64,000 nt of DNA, taken from Apus apus (taxonomy: Eukaryota > Chordata > Aves > Apodiformes > Apodidae). The stretch covers positions 180,820,274 through 180,884,273 of the forward strand of contig NC_067282.1 of the NCBI RefSeq assembly GCF_020740795.1, written 5' to 3'. The position numbers and the translations under genes are program-made. Of this stretch, positions 1 through 13,823 are shown one piece after another. The notes under the pieces are model-generated. The model was not told the origin of the DNA. It worked only from the letters and a program-made list of their open reading frames with translations, and searched no databases. Within the stretch, counting starts at the first letter, position 1, and every line of letters starts with the position of its first letter.

Positions 1-1106
1 GAGGAAGCATTTTGGTAGAGAGGTGGAAGATAGAGATTGAAGGCTTGGTGCAGGCCAAGGCATATGTCCATCTAAACTACCACAGCTAGGTTGGAGTGAT
101 GTCTATCTATGAAAACTTGGGAACTGCTAGTATAGTGAAATGATGACAGAGTAAGACTGAGCTCTAATCTTGGCTTAAACCCTGACTAAATGGATTGCCT
201 TCGGCAAGGAATTTGTTAGATGGGATTAATCATGTCCATCTACCTATTTCAAAGGGCTGCTACAAGGATTAATTAGTCATTGTTTGTGGATTTCTTTGAA
301 GATGAAAATGTATAACTGCATAATTAAATGAAACCATTAGGCATAAGGTTATGTGACTTCGATGTTTTCCAAAAAGGCATAAGTTAATACCATAACATCT
401 ACTTCCATTTTATTCTGAGGTATATTTGTAATCCTGGATAAGGAATTAACAGTGCCTGTGAAACATTTCTATACAGTGGTTACATTAATGAGATCCATTT
501 TATAAATATGGCTATATTAAAATTGTAAAGATTAAAGCCATAAAACTTAGGTTTATAGATCAAACTTCCTGCTGACATTCAAAGACTTAGTAAATCTGAG
601 AAAGACCACTGCTGTTTTAAATTATTGTTTTATCTATAGAAACCAAATTTCTGGTTGCTTTCCTACACTTACTAATTGTAGCCAATGTTCCTCACAGCAG
701 CAGTGAAACTCCACTGGAAAGAAAGGAATTACCAACGTACACATGATAAGGATTACAGTCTAGCACTGGAGCTGTGCCTGCTGTGGTGATGTGCTAGCCA
801 ATGTGCACACATTTCCCTGTCTTCTCCAGGATAGGCCTGGACCAGAAGACATGGGATGGGGTGATGGATCTTACCCATCTCCCACTTAAATGAACTGAAA
901 GACAGCGATGTTCTGGTTGGCACACAGCCTCAGAAGCACAGACTGTCAAAGGCATACTAAATCAAATGACACTACACAATTCTATGTCACCATCTGAGGC
1001 CAAATGGACTAATATCTATGACAGAATAGTGTCTTTGAAGTTCAGTGTTTTTTTGGTTTGCACACCTACCCACACGAGTGTAACAGTTTCCTTTGTGTTT
1101 TTTCAG

Positions 1107-1215
1107 CATGGTATAACACTGAGTAACTGTATGCCTATGGCAGGAGCGCTTTCTGGTGATAATGAAGAGTTTGTCATCATAAACAACTCTCAAACCATCA
1201 TAGAAAGTTGCTTTG
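1107..1215 (+). other. orphan exon-like segment, unassigned
   Basis: A 109-nt open segment is flanked by good splice signals: a pyrimidine-rich tract ending in TTTTTTCAG just before it and the donor GTAAGT just after it. The open frame starts in phase 0 and ends in phase 1; it includes ITLSNCMPMAGALSGDNEEF and continues to a C-terminal ESCFG. I do not recognise the peptide and found no partner exon nearby. It could be an internal exon of an unannotated gene or lncRNA, or a chance decoy. Confidence 0.25.
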
Positions 1216-4200
1216 GTAAGTCTGTAGACTAGACTTGTTATTCTTTTTTTCTCTTTTTAAATGGAACTCTATTACATGCTTCTGAAAGGACACAACAGCT
1301 CCACCACCACACAGTTTGCTTCTTTGTAGGTGTTGCTTATCATTCATCTGTTTACAACACTAATGAAGTTTTGTTTTGAATTGGTTGTTTTCCAAAGAGC
1401 TTTTGTGCACTGATTTACTGAACTTGGTGTGGAGGGGGGAGTGAGAGGGAATGTTAGATTCCTTCAGGATACATACCACCCTCTGGTAGGACACATCTGC
1501 TGGTAAGAAATGGTGTCTAGGGCACTATATTTCTCACTTAAAAGTTCCTGAATTGAAACGAAGTTCACAAAATGGCTGAACAGAAATAAAAGTTGACTGT
1601 GCTTGTATTTACCTATCTTTGGTTCATACGCAGAAGCTTCCTACACTCTGTCATGTCAAGCCAGTGCCTTGACCATGGAGCTCAGAACACAGTCCTTATG
1701 CAAGTTCATCATATCCTGTAGAAGCAAATTTAAAGAAGATCACAGCCAGGGAATGTAGTAAAGGCTACTCAGCCTTTTCTATCTGTTTGGATTAATTCTC
1801 ACCTCTACAGCCTTTTTTGCTTCATCCTTCTCATCTCCACCCTGACTCCTGCTCCCCCTCAAGAGACTTACTGATTCTTAAATTACTCAGGAGACAACGT
1901 CAATACTCACTCCCCCCAAATCTTCACTGCTTTATGCTCCTCAAATGGCTGGTATGCCTGTTACAGCTGGGTGCAGGCATCCTTCTCCTTCCTGCAGGCA
2001 GTGCCTGTTCATAAGAACCACTCTCTGGATTTCACTAAATGTTAAAAAAATCATTAGTCCATGCTAAAGCAAAATGTTCTCTCTCACTTGGTAAGGGACT
2101 GCTCAAATCTTACCATATATTGAAACTCATTTAACATACAAGCATATACATATGTCTATATGCTTTGCCACACCTTACACAAATATACCCATGCATTACT
2201 GGTTCTTGTTTGAGACTGGACTTGACAGTAATTAATGACCTCTTACAGAATCCTGAAGAAATCTTTGAGCAACACTGTGACAGATTTATTGTTTGCAAGA
2301 CATGTCATTAGGCAGTGTATATTTCATACAACTCTTTATGAAGGGGGTTTTCCTCAGGAGCATGGGGAAGAAACAAGTCAGTACTTCCTCTCCTCATTTG
2401 GACTTTTTAATTTACAATTATTTACAAATATGGACTTTAGTTACAATTCACACACTGTCTGCCTAACCCAGTGCATTACAGATGCTCTCAGTCTAGAGAT
2501 TTCATGGGTAAACTACAGCAAGTGAACTGTACCCAGAAAGGAAGTCTAATTTATAGAAAATATATTGAAAAGGAGTGTCAAGCATTGCAGACACAAAGGG
2601 TCTTGTTTTCCACTACTCTCTACCTGTGTAGAGTGAGAACAAATGGCTGTAAAAAGCAGGAAGTTTAGAATTCTTCATTTACTTGCACATCATGTGCCAT
2701 CTCTGCATCTCATTCTCTGCATCATCACTACAAATATAGAGCACAGAAACATATCACTATGGAGGCTGAGAAGAAAGGAGGGATAAATTGAAACACCCTG
2801 ATTTTATAGGATCAGAATGAGGCTTACCCTGCATAGATGCAAATTTCCAAGTAAAATGTGAAGAACTGGCTTTAGCTGCCTCCAGTACCTGGGCTTAGAC
2901 ACTCAGTCCCTCCAGCAGCTGGGCGGAATGGGGGACGTCTGATCTCTCAGTCAACCCTACAGCCTTCCTGCCATATGTCTGGAACCCCCACCCCTTCCCA
3001 CCATCAGCTTCTCCAGTTGTCTCACTCTCAGAGACACGGCCACACCTGGCTTCCAGGTCACTTCAACTACACATTTGCAAGCCCAGGCTGATATTCAGGA
3101 GCAAACACACACTTATAAATCCTCACTCACTCCAGCTGCTAACACCACAGATGGGGCCCCTTTGAACCTGTGGTCCCACTCCAGATGTTGGCCTCTCAGA
3201 CCTACATACACACAGAAAAGAGCCCTGCACCCAGGAAAATAAAAATGGAGTTTAATGAGAAGACAGGACAGACTGTGCTGATCAAGTGCAGTGCATGGCC
3301 AGACAAGCCTAACCAGCCACCTGTTTACATGTGACCGCCTTATTTTAGCTACTTATCCTTCTGTTTTCCCAAGATTTTTCCTCCCCAAATCACCTCTATC
3401 CCTCCCTTTCTCCACTTATGGTTCCTCCCTTAAAAGTCCCATGGTAAGTTTTGCACAATCCCAAAATACCAGTCCCCTGCAACCCATGTTTCCTGTACTT
3501 CTAGGTGGTGACACCGCCAAGTCTGTGAGGTGCTGTAGAGACACACTCCCATCTTGCAGACAACACTTTCTCTCTGTATAATACAGCAGACCTGGATCCT
3601 GATAAAACTCAGCAGGAAATGGAAGCCTCTGCCCCTTACAGATTCCTCTACCAGCACAGCATCATCCTGACACCCAAGATGCTGTATCCATGTTCCCAGC
3701 CACTTTAGAGCTCTTAGATCTTGCTTGCATCTGACACACAGCGATAGCTTGCTTTGCATTCTGTGGTAAACCTGTGGAGGGAAAAATGTAGACTTGCATA
3801 AGAAAAAAAATACTCAATATGAACCAATACAGCAAGGTTGTAACCCAACCATCCCTGAAATCCAATGCACTAGCATTGTTCAAATCTGTTTGTTGGAGCA
3901 TTAACTGGCATAATCTTGTTGCCAGCCTCCTCCACAGTCTTTTTATTTTTGAGTTCAAACATTTGCCTTTGGAATCCTCACACCACATAGAGGCCCCTTG
4001 CTGGACAATGTCTAAACATGGAGCAGCAATTGTACCCTCTGAACCGAGGCTTTGTTCAGCTGGAACACTATTGATTAATCACCAGTTTGGCACAACAATG
4101 CTTTAAACTGAAAAGTATACCTGCTTCAGAAAACCTGGCATGTATACTTGGTATTGTGTGCTCCAGTACATACACAAATGATTTCACGGTATAGTTTCTA

Positions 4201-7200
4201 AAGCTGAGCTTTTTCCTGGAAACACTGTATCCCTGACATGTGAGGGATGTATGTTTCAGGACTTTTTCCTAACTTCAGACAACTTTCATCTAGATACATT
4301 TATCTTGGACACAATGCCTCCTGGAAAAACAACTTATCTCTGTATAAGAGTAGTGCAGCAGGAAAAAAAAATAATAAAGAAATAAAAATCTGCATTCAGT
4401 AAGTGCCTAAACCAACTTTCTAGCAGTGATTGGAGATGTTACCAGCTCTTGTTCAACTGAAGATAATTATGTGTCCCTCACCAAACACATTTTCATAATG
4501 CAGTCATCTCACGCTTGTATTTCAAGATCTTCAGAAAGTCTTGAAATGCATTAAAAAAATCACTGCCAGGTAAACTCTTTGAAAAGGATTTTCTTGACCA
4601 AGGGCAATGTGTTGCTTTATCATACTAAATACATTTTGGATATTAACAACATGATGAAATGTTATAAAAAGATGTTCATTATTTACAATACTTGCAATTA
4701 AGTGACATTGCTCATTTCATCTAAGTAATCACAGCTCTTAGGCTGAAATTGGGGACCAATATTGTATAACAACTAAAAAAGAAATAGATGAGACTATATA
4801 TATGTAAGAGCTTTCCAATTTAATATCATATTTGCATTTCTAACACAATGATAACACTCCCAAGGTACAGGCTAGAAATCAGATTCAAATCACCATAGGT
4901 TTGTTTATGAATATAATGTACACTGGGTATATTCTTTGAAAAATAATCATAACACCCTCTTGCAAAAAAATAGCAACACTTTATAAAATTATTTCCTCTA
5001 TAACACAGACCCTTTTCCATGTGCAGAACAGATCACCTCCTGTTTAAATACCACAATCGTGACTACAAAATACCAGAGTCAGCCAATACTAAAAACACTT
5101 ATGTGCTATATATGTTCATAATAAAGAACAAAAATATGAAAGCACTTGCAAAAACAGATTGTGCATATTAGCTTCAAGGCAGCAGATACTTGCACAATGA
5201 CAGTCTTTTCTTCATATTGTGCTTCAATTTGCAGCAGCCTGTTTTTCCTAGGAGATGCACCTGCCTCATCCCTTATCTGACATAAAAGAAGTCACACCAT
5301 TTTTTGAAAGATACATAAACACCCTAATATGTCAAGTCAGTGTCATCAGGAATGGCAATGAATATTATTTCCATCCTAATGTTTTTCTTCCAGATGTACT
5401 TAATTCCCTATTTTTCTCCCTCTCTCTTTAATTTTATTTTATTTTTTTTCTTTTAATTAAAAGGCAGACAATCAGGTGAGGCAGATGATAACAGTGTTTT
5501 ACCTCATGTATGGTGCATTGCTGCCCATATTCCACTCCGAAACTTCTCCTGAGGCTGAAAGAGAAAGAAGGTGATTGGCAAAGTACTGGAGTCTCTGGAA
5601 AGGGGCAAGATGGGGAGGGAATGCTCACACATGCTCTGTATCAAATTACATGCTGGGGTGGGAAGCAGGGCAACCTTTTTCAGGGACCAAAATGGTGTTG
5701 TAAAATAAACTGTGAGAAAATTGCTGAGAATATAGTTTAAAAATATGAATTTGGTTTCTACTGGGGGTACACAGCAGCCTCAGGCAAATCACTTTTCTTT
5801 GCATCTTGTCTGTAAAATGGAGATTAATATCTCCTTCCTTCTGCATCTTCTCTTGGCTATTCCTGTGCAAATTCCTTGTAGCCAAGACTTTTATCTCTCT
5901 TCACATGCTTGTGTATGGAATTTAGCATAATCAGGCCCTAATATTGACTTATGCCTTCTGGTTTCATTGTGATACAAATATTTTAAAATTAGCTAAGTTC
6001 TATTTACAGTTCCACCACTGAATTAAAAAGAAATTCCACTACTTCAGTAAATATCGATGTGATTCAACTTCCAGATTTAATAAATGATTAGAATAATATT
6101 TTAAAATAATTCTGATATGATGATGCTTAACTAAGATGTACAGAGTACTTTCAGTCTCTACAATAAGTCTCCAGAACATCAGTAGCAGCAGCATATCTAA
6201 CACAAGTTGAGGAAAATATAAAGAAAATTAGCATTATATTTGGAAATTTGAGGCCTTCAGGATGGTTTCAATGTTCATTGACACACCTGCTTTTGCCAAT
6301 GACTGTAAAGGGAGGGCATTCTCATGAACGACATTTCACTCATTCCTCTTGCTATTCAATTAGATGTGGCTGATACGGTAAGTGGTGTTCAGCAAGAACA
6401 TAAGGGAGCAGCAGGAATGGCTTTCAACAGCATTATTCAATAATGCAATAGCACAGTGGTTGATAATGAAAAGGCAGCAGTTACTAATGGTTAGCACTGT
6501 GCTCTCTGAGACACTGCTCTTCTCTCATGAGAGGTATTGCAGAGTGACCATAACCCTCCCACACCATAGCCAGGCAAGCTTGCACTCCAACAGAAGGACA
6601 TTTCTCCAGGCCTTTTATCATTTTCCTCCCAACTACTAGAGCACTACAGAGCTGCAAAACTAACTTGCATTTTCAAGCATTAGATGTACACATCCAAATA
6701 GCCCAGAAATTTCAGGATATGAGTTCACCTGTGCCACTCATCACTCCAGAGAGCCAACTGGGCCTTGGACATGTGATCATGTAGATCCAAGGAGAAAAAA
6801 TTCTGAGAGATTAAAAGGAAAAAGGAACAGCTTGTGAGTACAATGCAACTTCTGGCTGTGAAGTAGAGCCACCTCACTCAAAAAGTTTCACCTGTGGGGA
6901 TACCTCTTCAAACACAGAACACATCTCGTTATGACCTAAAGCCCTATTCTTTTTGTTCACAAAGGTATTCCCCAATTCAGACCAACAGTGCAAACAAGTC
7001 AACAGAAAGACTTTCTTCTACTGCCGATCATCCTTACCCCTAATAATCTCTGTAATCAGGATCCCTCTTCCTCTCCAGACACCGTTCTGCTGGCCAGATT
7101 CCAGAGTACCACATATACTGTTACCTTTTTGGCACTGAAGGCCTTAACACTGAGGTCAGTATTGGTGCCAATTGCCTTCCTGAGTGAATCATGAGATACT

Positions 7201-7297
7201 ATATCTGGGGCAATCAAGCTCATTGAAGCTATGTGTTCTCCCCATAAGTTGACTGACTCCAATATCTGAACACTAATAGCTAAAAAGACTCATCAAA
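1216..7297. other. intergenic DNA, no gene recognised
   Basis: AT-rich unique-looking sequence. The open frames here are short, overlap each other on both strands and lack recognisable domains or coherent splice signals. I see no tRNA, rRNA or conserved coding segment. Confidence 0.5.
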
Positions 7298-7355
7298 AGG
7301 TTGGACTGGGTGATCATACAGGTCTTTTCCAACCTGAAGGATTCTATGGTTCTAG
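7298..7355 (+). repeat. CR1 LINE 3' tail fragment
   Basis: It carries the diagnostic CR1 3' end: GGTTGGACTGGGTGATCAT, then a CTTTTCCAACCTGAAGGATT-type core and a terminal ATTCTATGGTTCTA. Only the last 60 or so bases of the element remain, the usual result of 5' truncation at insertion. Confidence 0.8.
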
Positions 7356-10300
7356 GATCACTAGAAGGAATCTCAAGTTCCAGCAGAAACACTAACCAGA
7401 GGGTGTGAAGAGAGTACCTCAAAGCACCACGGGAAAGAGCAAGCACATGCTCTGGTGGTGAACAAGGATGCCAATTGCAAGTACCATGGAGATTCTGGGG
7501 GCTGTACAAGAAAACATCCACTTGGAGCAGTAGCTTGCAAAATCCTGGGCTAGAAAGAATGAAAAACAGACAGTCCCCTGCAAGGCTCTGAAGAAAGTAC
7601 AGCATCTGCCATCCTCATGCACCACCTCTCATCATCGCTGTTGGTGCAATTCTGTTTGCTTGTGCTTCAAGTTTTGCCTTTGACAACACAGCCTACTGAT
7701 AAAATATGGCCTCCTCCTGGCTCTTTGGTTTTATGCCTTTTATTAGACAAAACACAGTTCTGTGCCAGTTAAAGGAAAGGCAGATTCTTCTATTTATCCT
7801 CCCCTGCTGTTGATCATTTTCATTCACATGTTTCTAACAAGAAGGAATTTGGCACCTCTTGTAGGCAGTACCAAATCCACAGTATATTCTTTCTCCACTT
7901 CCGTAATTGGTTTAAAGGTCCTGGAGCCAAAAGGCTGCTGTGTGGTACAATGAATAACCTACTTCACCAAATAATGATGCCACATAAGTTACAAAGCAGA
8001 ATTATATTGATTTTGTAGTGCAATCTACATTATACCTGGCAGCAGGCAGTGTGTAAGTCACCTCTGAACAGAGCCCTTTGACCATGTGCTACTCCCTTTA
8101 CACAGGGATCATGTGCCACAAGAAAATGAAACAAGAAGTGGAATGGGGTTAAATGGGCATCCCTGCAGAGAGTATTAAGATAAAGGACCTTATATTTAAA
8201 ACTGGAAGATCTAGTCATCTTAACACAGGCTAAAGATTAGGATCAGTGCTTTTACAGGAAGATGAATCATACTTTGAGAAGCAGGGAATCTATCAGAATG
8301 AAAAGCCTGCTTCATGGCAGCAATTTAGCAGATGACTGTACAAAATTATGAACCTGACATGCTAGTAAATGTCAGTTATGTGAAGCTTATTATTCATTTT
8401 ATGTACAACAGAATTGTCTTAATATTCTGCTCAGAGCAGATAAGAATTCATTTGCTCTGTCTGTAATGCTATAATTGTAGGAACATGACCCATTAGCAAT
8501 GGCATTTTTCCTACCTATAGTTCATCACATCCCCTAAAATTATTATCTAAAATAACGGTTCTGAACTTCTACAGCTGTATTCAGTTTCTTCTGGTTAAAA
8601 AAAAAAAAAAAAAAAAAAGGCAAATTGAAACCAGTTCATTTTCCTGCAGACAGAAACATGCAAAGTTATTTTTTATGTTAACACATTAAGTAGGAGTGTA
8701 TTTATTAATATTTTTATAGTGTTTTACATATTTTAGCAAAAAATTCTGGAAAAAATATACCCGTTCTCATATAAAGGAGCTTTTTGAGTAAAATTAGAGG
8801 GTTTTTTAACCTTTCCCATGATAGCAGCAGTTGCAATCATAACAAACAAAATTTAGATCAGGTGTTTTGTTAACAGTGAGTTTCTAAAGATAAATAAACA
8901 ACACTTTGGGATTACTTATGCTACAGATTTGATTCTAATGCATTTTAGCATCAATTCAGAGTCTACCAAGAATTTTCAGACTGTTAACTTTTTGTATTTT
9001 CCAGTTGTTGCATTGCAAACCCCTGTCATTTGTAATATTATACTACATGAAACACATCTCAACTTAGACTGAAGCTAGTCATCCATGAGGTGATCAAGAT
9101 CCTTCTATATTTCTGCAGCTACTTTTCTCCAGCTACCAGACAAAATCTGTGTCCTTGCATTGCTGATAATGGATCCCTAGAGTCTCTATTGACTCAGAGG
9201 AACAAAACAGAGGTGAAGGGATGTTTCTGTTTTTCCTGAACACATAAACAGAAATTAATCATGTTTAGCCAGCTTTGGTATGTATAAACTAAAGACAAGC
9301 TAAAGAGCTAGGCTGTTTTTATGGAGTGACATTCTGGGAACAAGATTCAAATCTGAATCACAGAAAGTATGACAAAGGCTGTTAGAAGGATTAAATAAAT
9401 TAAATGTGTGGGATTTGGAGGTACTTGGTTCTCTTCTGGAGATCTGATTCTTCTTCTTCGATCCATTACTCCCCACCTCAGGTGCTATTTTCTCCTGAGC
9501 AGCAGCCAGGAGATGCAATTCTTGTTTAGCAGACTGACAGATGTTCCTAACTTTGGGGGTTTTGTTACAAGAAATCTCTTAAAGCTCCCGTTCCAACAGG
9601 CAGGTGATTATATTAGTTTCTGCTTTCAAGAAAGCCTGAGGAATAGGTTGTGCACCTTTCTCCATCTGATCATATGCCATGGCACAGCAGTATTGATGAG
9701 GCCTTTCCTCTCACAAGAACTCCACAAAGCCCAGCTGGGTCTATAAAATCTGGCTACTTCTTAATAACCAAGGAAAGCAAAGCCACTAGAAACTAGTGTG
9801 TTTTGGGGGACAAAAAACTGATAAGCAATATACAGGGACAGCAGCAACAGACCATTCACCCATTTCACCAGCCCTAGGCTAAATAAGTTTAATCACAGTA
9901 ATTGCTTGCACATACACCCGGCAACTACTGTCACAGCATTTCCTTCCTGCCCTGGCAGACCATAAGGAAGCAGGGAAGTGTGCAGAGATACTCCAGGGCA
10001 TGATTAGTTGGTTTTATATTCTGTGGAAAACATAACAGCAATCACTTGCCACAGCAACTTTAATGTATGGAGAATCAATAGCAGGAATCAATTGCAGAAA
10101 TCAACTTATTTTAATTACAGGAGTAAATGTCATTAGCGAGTAAGGTATATCTAGACAACATAAGAGAAAGAGAAAGCCTTTTTACAAAGGTGATTTGCTT
10201 GAGGCATTATGTTAATATTCAGTTATTTAGTGTATACTCATACTGTCATTTAAAGAGCCCTCATGAGCAGCTCTACTGCAACTGAAGGGAAGAAAGACAA

Positions 10301-11483
10301 AAGGTTACCTAGCTGCAGGTTTCTGATCCTGAAACCAGTGTCACATTGGCAACTGTGGTCACCAAGCATAAAATTGTGTGGCTAATGGAAGTGCGAATCT
10401 GTGAAATGTCTGTGTCTGATTTAGTCACTCTAGGCTCACTTTATAGGTATTGGAGTAACACGGACATCTTTAGAAGAAAATGCTTCTCATCCTGAAGTAG
10501 AAAATTAATTATTTTTCCCTGCAAAGAAGACCAGGGTGACATGCTCAGACTTAGGGTACTGAATATCTACATCTAAAGTTATGACTCAAGTGATTTTGAC
10601 CAGCTACAGAAAACCAATGCTCAAGGCTGCTTATTAATTTAATCTAGAATGCCACGGGACTGTTGTACTGAAAGAGAACTTGTAATAACAACGAGAGGCT
10701 AAGACTTCCCCCTACTGGACAAGTAGCTTAACCACAGCTTTAGACTCGGTCTTGGTGCTTCGGTCTCTAGCCTAATGCATCGGTTTTCCTAGCATGTGGC
10801 ACAGCTTCAACAAAAGAGCAAATTTAGGCCACTTAGTCTATCAAACCTTGATACTGATGGGAAGAGGCAGGCAATACCTAAGTTTAAAAAAAAAAAAAAA
10901 GAACAAAACCAAAACCCTACAGCAAAAAACCCCACCAACTCTTAAATGGAGGTTTATTACATAAAAGGAGAATAATAATAGTGGTGACTTAAAACAGAAG
11001 GCTGAATCTTGATTAGGACTGTGGGAAGAAGAGCACAGCTGCCTGCATTCAGGAACAGGCAGAGAGAGAGCCTGTATATATGAAGTCAGGAATTCTCTTT
11101 TCCTAGTTCCTTCAAATTGAGAGTGCTGACTCTGTTAAGCACCTAGTTTGACAAAGCCAGGATACCTAACTTCAGGAGCCCAGACCTAAGCCTTACTGTT
11201 TGGGTCTTAGTACTTCTTTATAAAATAAGGGAAACAGTAATTTTCTGCTTTTCAGGGACACTGTTAAAATAAACATGTAGATCAGAGATTCTCATGGGAT
11301 CAGATATTGATGTCATGTTGCCATGCAAATATTTTATGATTTTGTCCTACATACTGGTATCCTAATGATCTCATATTCTTGGCCTTCGGAAATATCTATC
11401 TTTTATAGGGAGAAGGAAGAGTACGAGGCTCAGAGTGCTGAGCCATCTCATATAAACTGCCGTATCACCTAGAAAGTTTTAAC
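7356..11483. other. intergenic DNA with A-runs
   Basis: No gene is recognised. It contains an uninterrupted A22 tract at 8597-8618 and an A15 tract at 10886-10900. The long open frames (for example 9408-9746) have no recognisable product and no supporting splice context. Confidence 0.5.
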
Positions 11484-11531
11484 CAGGTGATCCTTGAGGT
11501 CCCTTCCAACCTGGCATTCTATGATTCTGTG
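11484..11531 (+). repeat. CR1 LINE 3' tail fragment
   Basis: A short CR1 end: CAGGTGATCCTTGAGGTCCC, then CTTCCAACCTGGCATTCTAT and a second ATTCTGTG unit. Nothing upstream resembles the CR1 reading frame, so it is strongly 5'-truncated. Confidence 0.8.
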
Positions 11532-13039
11532 AGAGGGAAAATGTCAAGAACACCTACATAAAAAAATCTTCAGCCTCTTACATGGAATATAAAATAATGA
11601 CTACCAATGCTGGTATAAGCTTTGGTGGCACTTGTTAAGCTTTGTATATGAGCTTAAGAGGATGGTCATTATGTAATGGCCAATTCCAAGAGTATTTTAT
11701 GTTCTCTGTCACCTCCTGTCATGTTTTGGATAAAGACTGAGCCATTAGACAACTTTGGTGTAGTTTCCTTCAGAGGTGCCAGGAAATGTCTATCCATTTT
11801 TTCTGGCTAATTTGCCTTAAAACACTTTATTTTGCTTTCTCTGTGCTTGCAATGGCTACAATGTCAAGAGAAAAAAACAGCATAGTAGGAGGAGATGAAA
11901 CAACAGCATTCTGCTGGCCAGTTATTGTATTCCCCACAAGAATCAAACCACTGGCTGGACATCAATTTCCAGTTTGCACTTCTTGCCAGTTTGTTCCTGG
12001 AGTCTCTACTGAAATAAAAGGAAGCAGGACTAAGTACCAAGCTAATTTTCTCTCTACTGAATGTCAAGAACTTACAATATTTTTTAAATCCAGAATTTAT
12101 GTAACATTTCATTTCACAATAGGCTGTGACTGGAAATGACCCACTTTATACTGTGTTTATGCTTTGAAATAGTATTTCCCACACAGTGTTAAATCTTAAA
12201 AGGTTGGCATTCCATGCAATAAATAGCCAATACTGTAAAATAAGGCAGGTGGAAGAAAATTTATTTTAATGAAGGCTATTGGAGCAGTGGTGCTGAACCA
12301 ACATTGACTTTATGCTTTAAGGTTGGTAGACTGTTACAAGAGCTCAAACCTGTGTAAGACATCAGCTATCACCAACAAGCTGCTATATTATTAAATACCT
12401 TTAGAGGGATGCATTCATGACTTTGAATATATTGCAATGCAGAAGATGTCTGTATGTAAAGCATATTCCAGAATGCTTCTGAAAGCCTGTTGCACGCTAA
12501 TGATTATTATATTATCTCCCACAGGCAAGGATGACTGAAGAACCACAATTAGTTTTTTAGCTTGATTTAGTTATGTTGCTGAATGTCAGAACTTAATTTC
12601 CCTGCAGATACTTCTTATGTGAAGTACCAGTCTAACTCCCTTCACTGCTGCCACTGAATACAGGCAGAATTCATACAGGCCTCTGTCTCACAAGACTTTG
12701 AAGAGACAGAGGAAACACTGTGTGCACAGGGTAGACTGAGCAGAAAGTATGTAAGGCAGTAATAACCAGGGAGCATCCAAGGAAAGAATGGGCCAGTTGA
12801 AGGGAAGGGGAAGAATGCTGCAACAGGTACAGTCACACAGTAATGAAAAACCACGTTCCTTGGGGTATTTTTATGTGCCATTCCAACATGTAGAGATTAT
12901 GGTGAAGGGAGATTCCTGTAAGCATAAAAGCCAAACTTCTGCATAAGAATCACCCACTTACTTGACACTGCACGACTTTTAAAAGACTTACAGTTTTGCA
13001 CTGTGGGGAGGTTGGCCTCTGCATTTCTCTTTAAAGCAG
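11532..13039. other. intergenic DNA upstream of LSM8
   Basis: AT-rich sequence with no recognisable gene. Composition changes abruptly to GC-rich from about 13040, where the LSM8 CpG island begins. The 117-codon open frame at 11786-12139 has no recognisable domain. Confidence 0.5.
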
Positions 13040-13626
13040 CTGCACAGCCCTCCCCTTGCAGCGGCAGCCCGGGCCCAGGCAGGCGGCTTGGGTGTCACTC
13101 ACTCATGCGTCAGTGTTGGCTCCGGCCACAACAAAACCGCCTTCCCCGAGCTCCATGTCTCAACCACAGCCTGGCAAGCGTCCCCCCTTTCCTACAGAGA
13201 GCACCTCTGCCCGGGACTTCAACGAGCAGCACCGTAACGCTGCCCCGGGCACCCACCCCACGGCCCTGCTGCCAGGCTCTCCGAGCCCGGGCGGCAGCCA
13301 GGCCTCCTGCGGCTGACGCCGGCCGCCCGCAGGGAAGCTGGGCGGGATGCGTGACTCCGGGACTAGCACAGCCAGGCGAGACGCAGGCAGCGCGGCCCGA
13401 GGGCAGCCCTGGGGCGGGGCACGGGAGACAGCGCCCCTGCCCCCCCGGGCCGCAGGGCTGCCGGCGCTCGCCGTAGCAGGGGGCGGGCTCAGGGAAGGGC
13501 CCCGGGGCTCAGGGGCTCAGAGCGCCCGCGGCCCCGCCCGCCCACACAGGGGGTCCCCACGGGTGACGCCACATGCGCGGGGCGCGGTGTGACCCCCCCG
13601 CGGGGCCCCCGCCGCGCGGAGCCCGC

Positions 13627-13702
13627 CGCGCACGCGCACGCGGGGCCCTGGCACGGGGCTTCCCCCTCCCTCCCCGCGGGGCTGTGCGCGTGCGCGTGCG
13701 CG
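13627..13702. repeat. 16-nt perfect inverted repeat in LSM8 promoter
   Basis: The arms are CGCGCACGCGCACGCG at 13627-13642 and its exact reverse complement at 13687-13702, separated by 44 nt. Each arm is alternating purine/pyrimidine (potentially Z-DNA forming) and contains a full NRF1 consensus. It lies about 90-165 nt upstream of the LSM8 ATG, so it is either core promoter or 5' UTR. Confidence 0.85.
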
Positions 13703-13792
13703 GCGAGCCGCGCGTCAGCGGCGCGCGCCGGAGGTGGCGCCGGTGGGCGGGGGCGGGGGCGGCGGTGCGGGCCGAGCGCGGGAGCCGCCGCC

Positions 13793-13823
13793 ATGACCTC
13801 TGCCTTGGAGAACTACATCAACC
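13793..13823 (+). CDS. LSM8: LSM8 coding exon 1
   Basis: Encodes MTSALENYIN plus the first base of the Arg11 codon. The donor GTATCC follows immediately. The ATG lies in the Kozak-like context CCGCCGCCATGA. Confidence 0.93.

Noticed and set aside
3430-3988. Overlapping minus-strand open frames of about 108 codons
   Set aside because: Composition and overlaps look random and no family similarity was recognised.
11786-12139. 117-codon open frame upstream of LSM8
   Set aside because: No recognisable domain, a shadow frame on the other strand, and no splice or promoter context.
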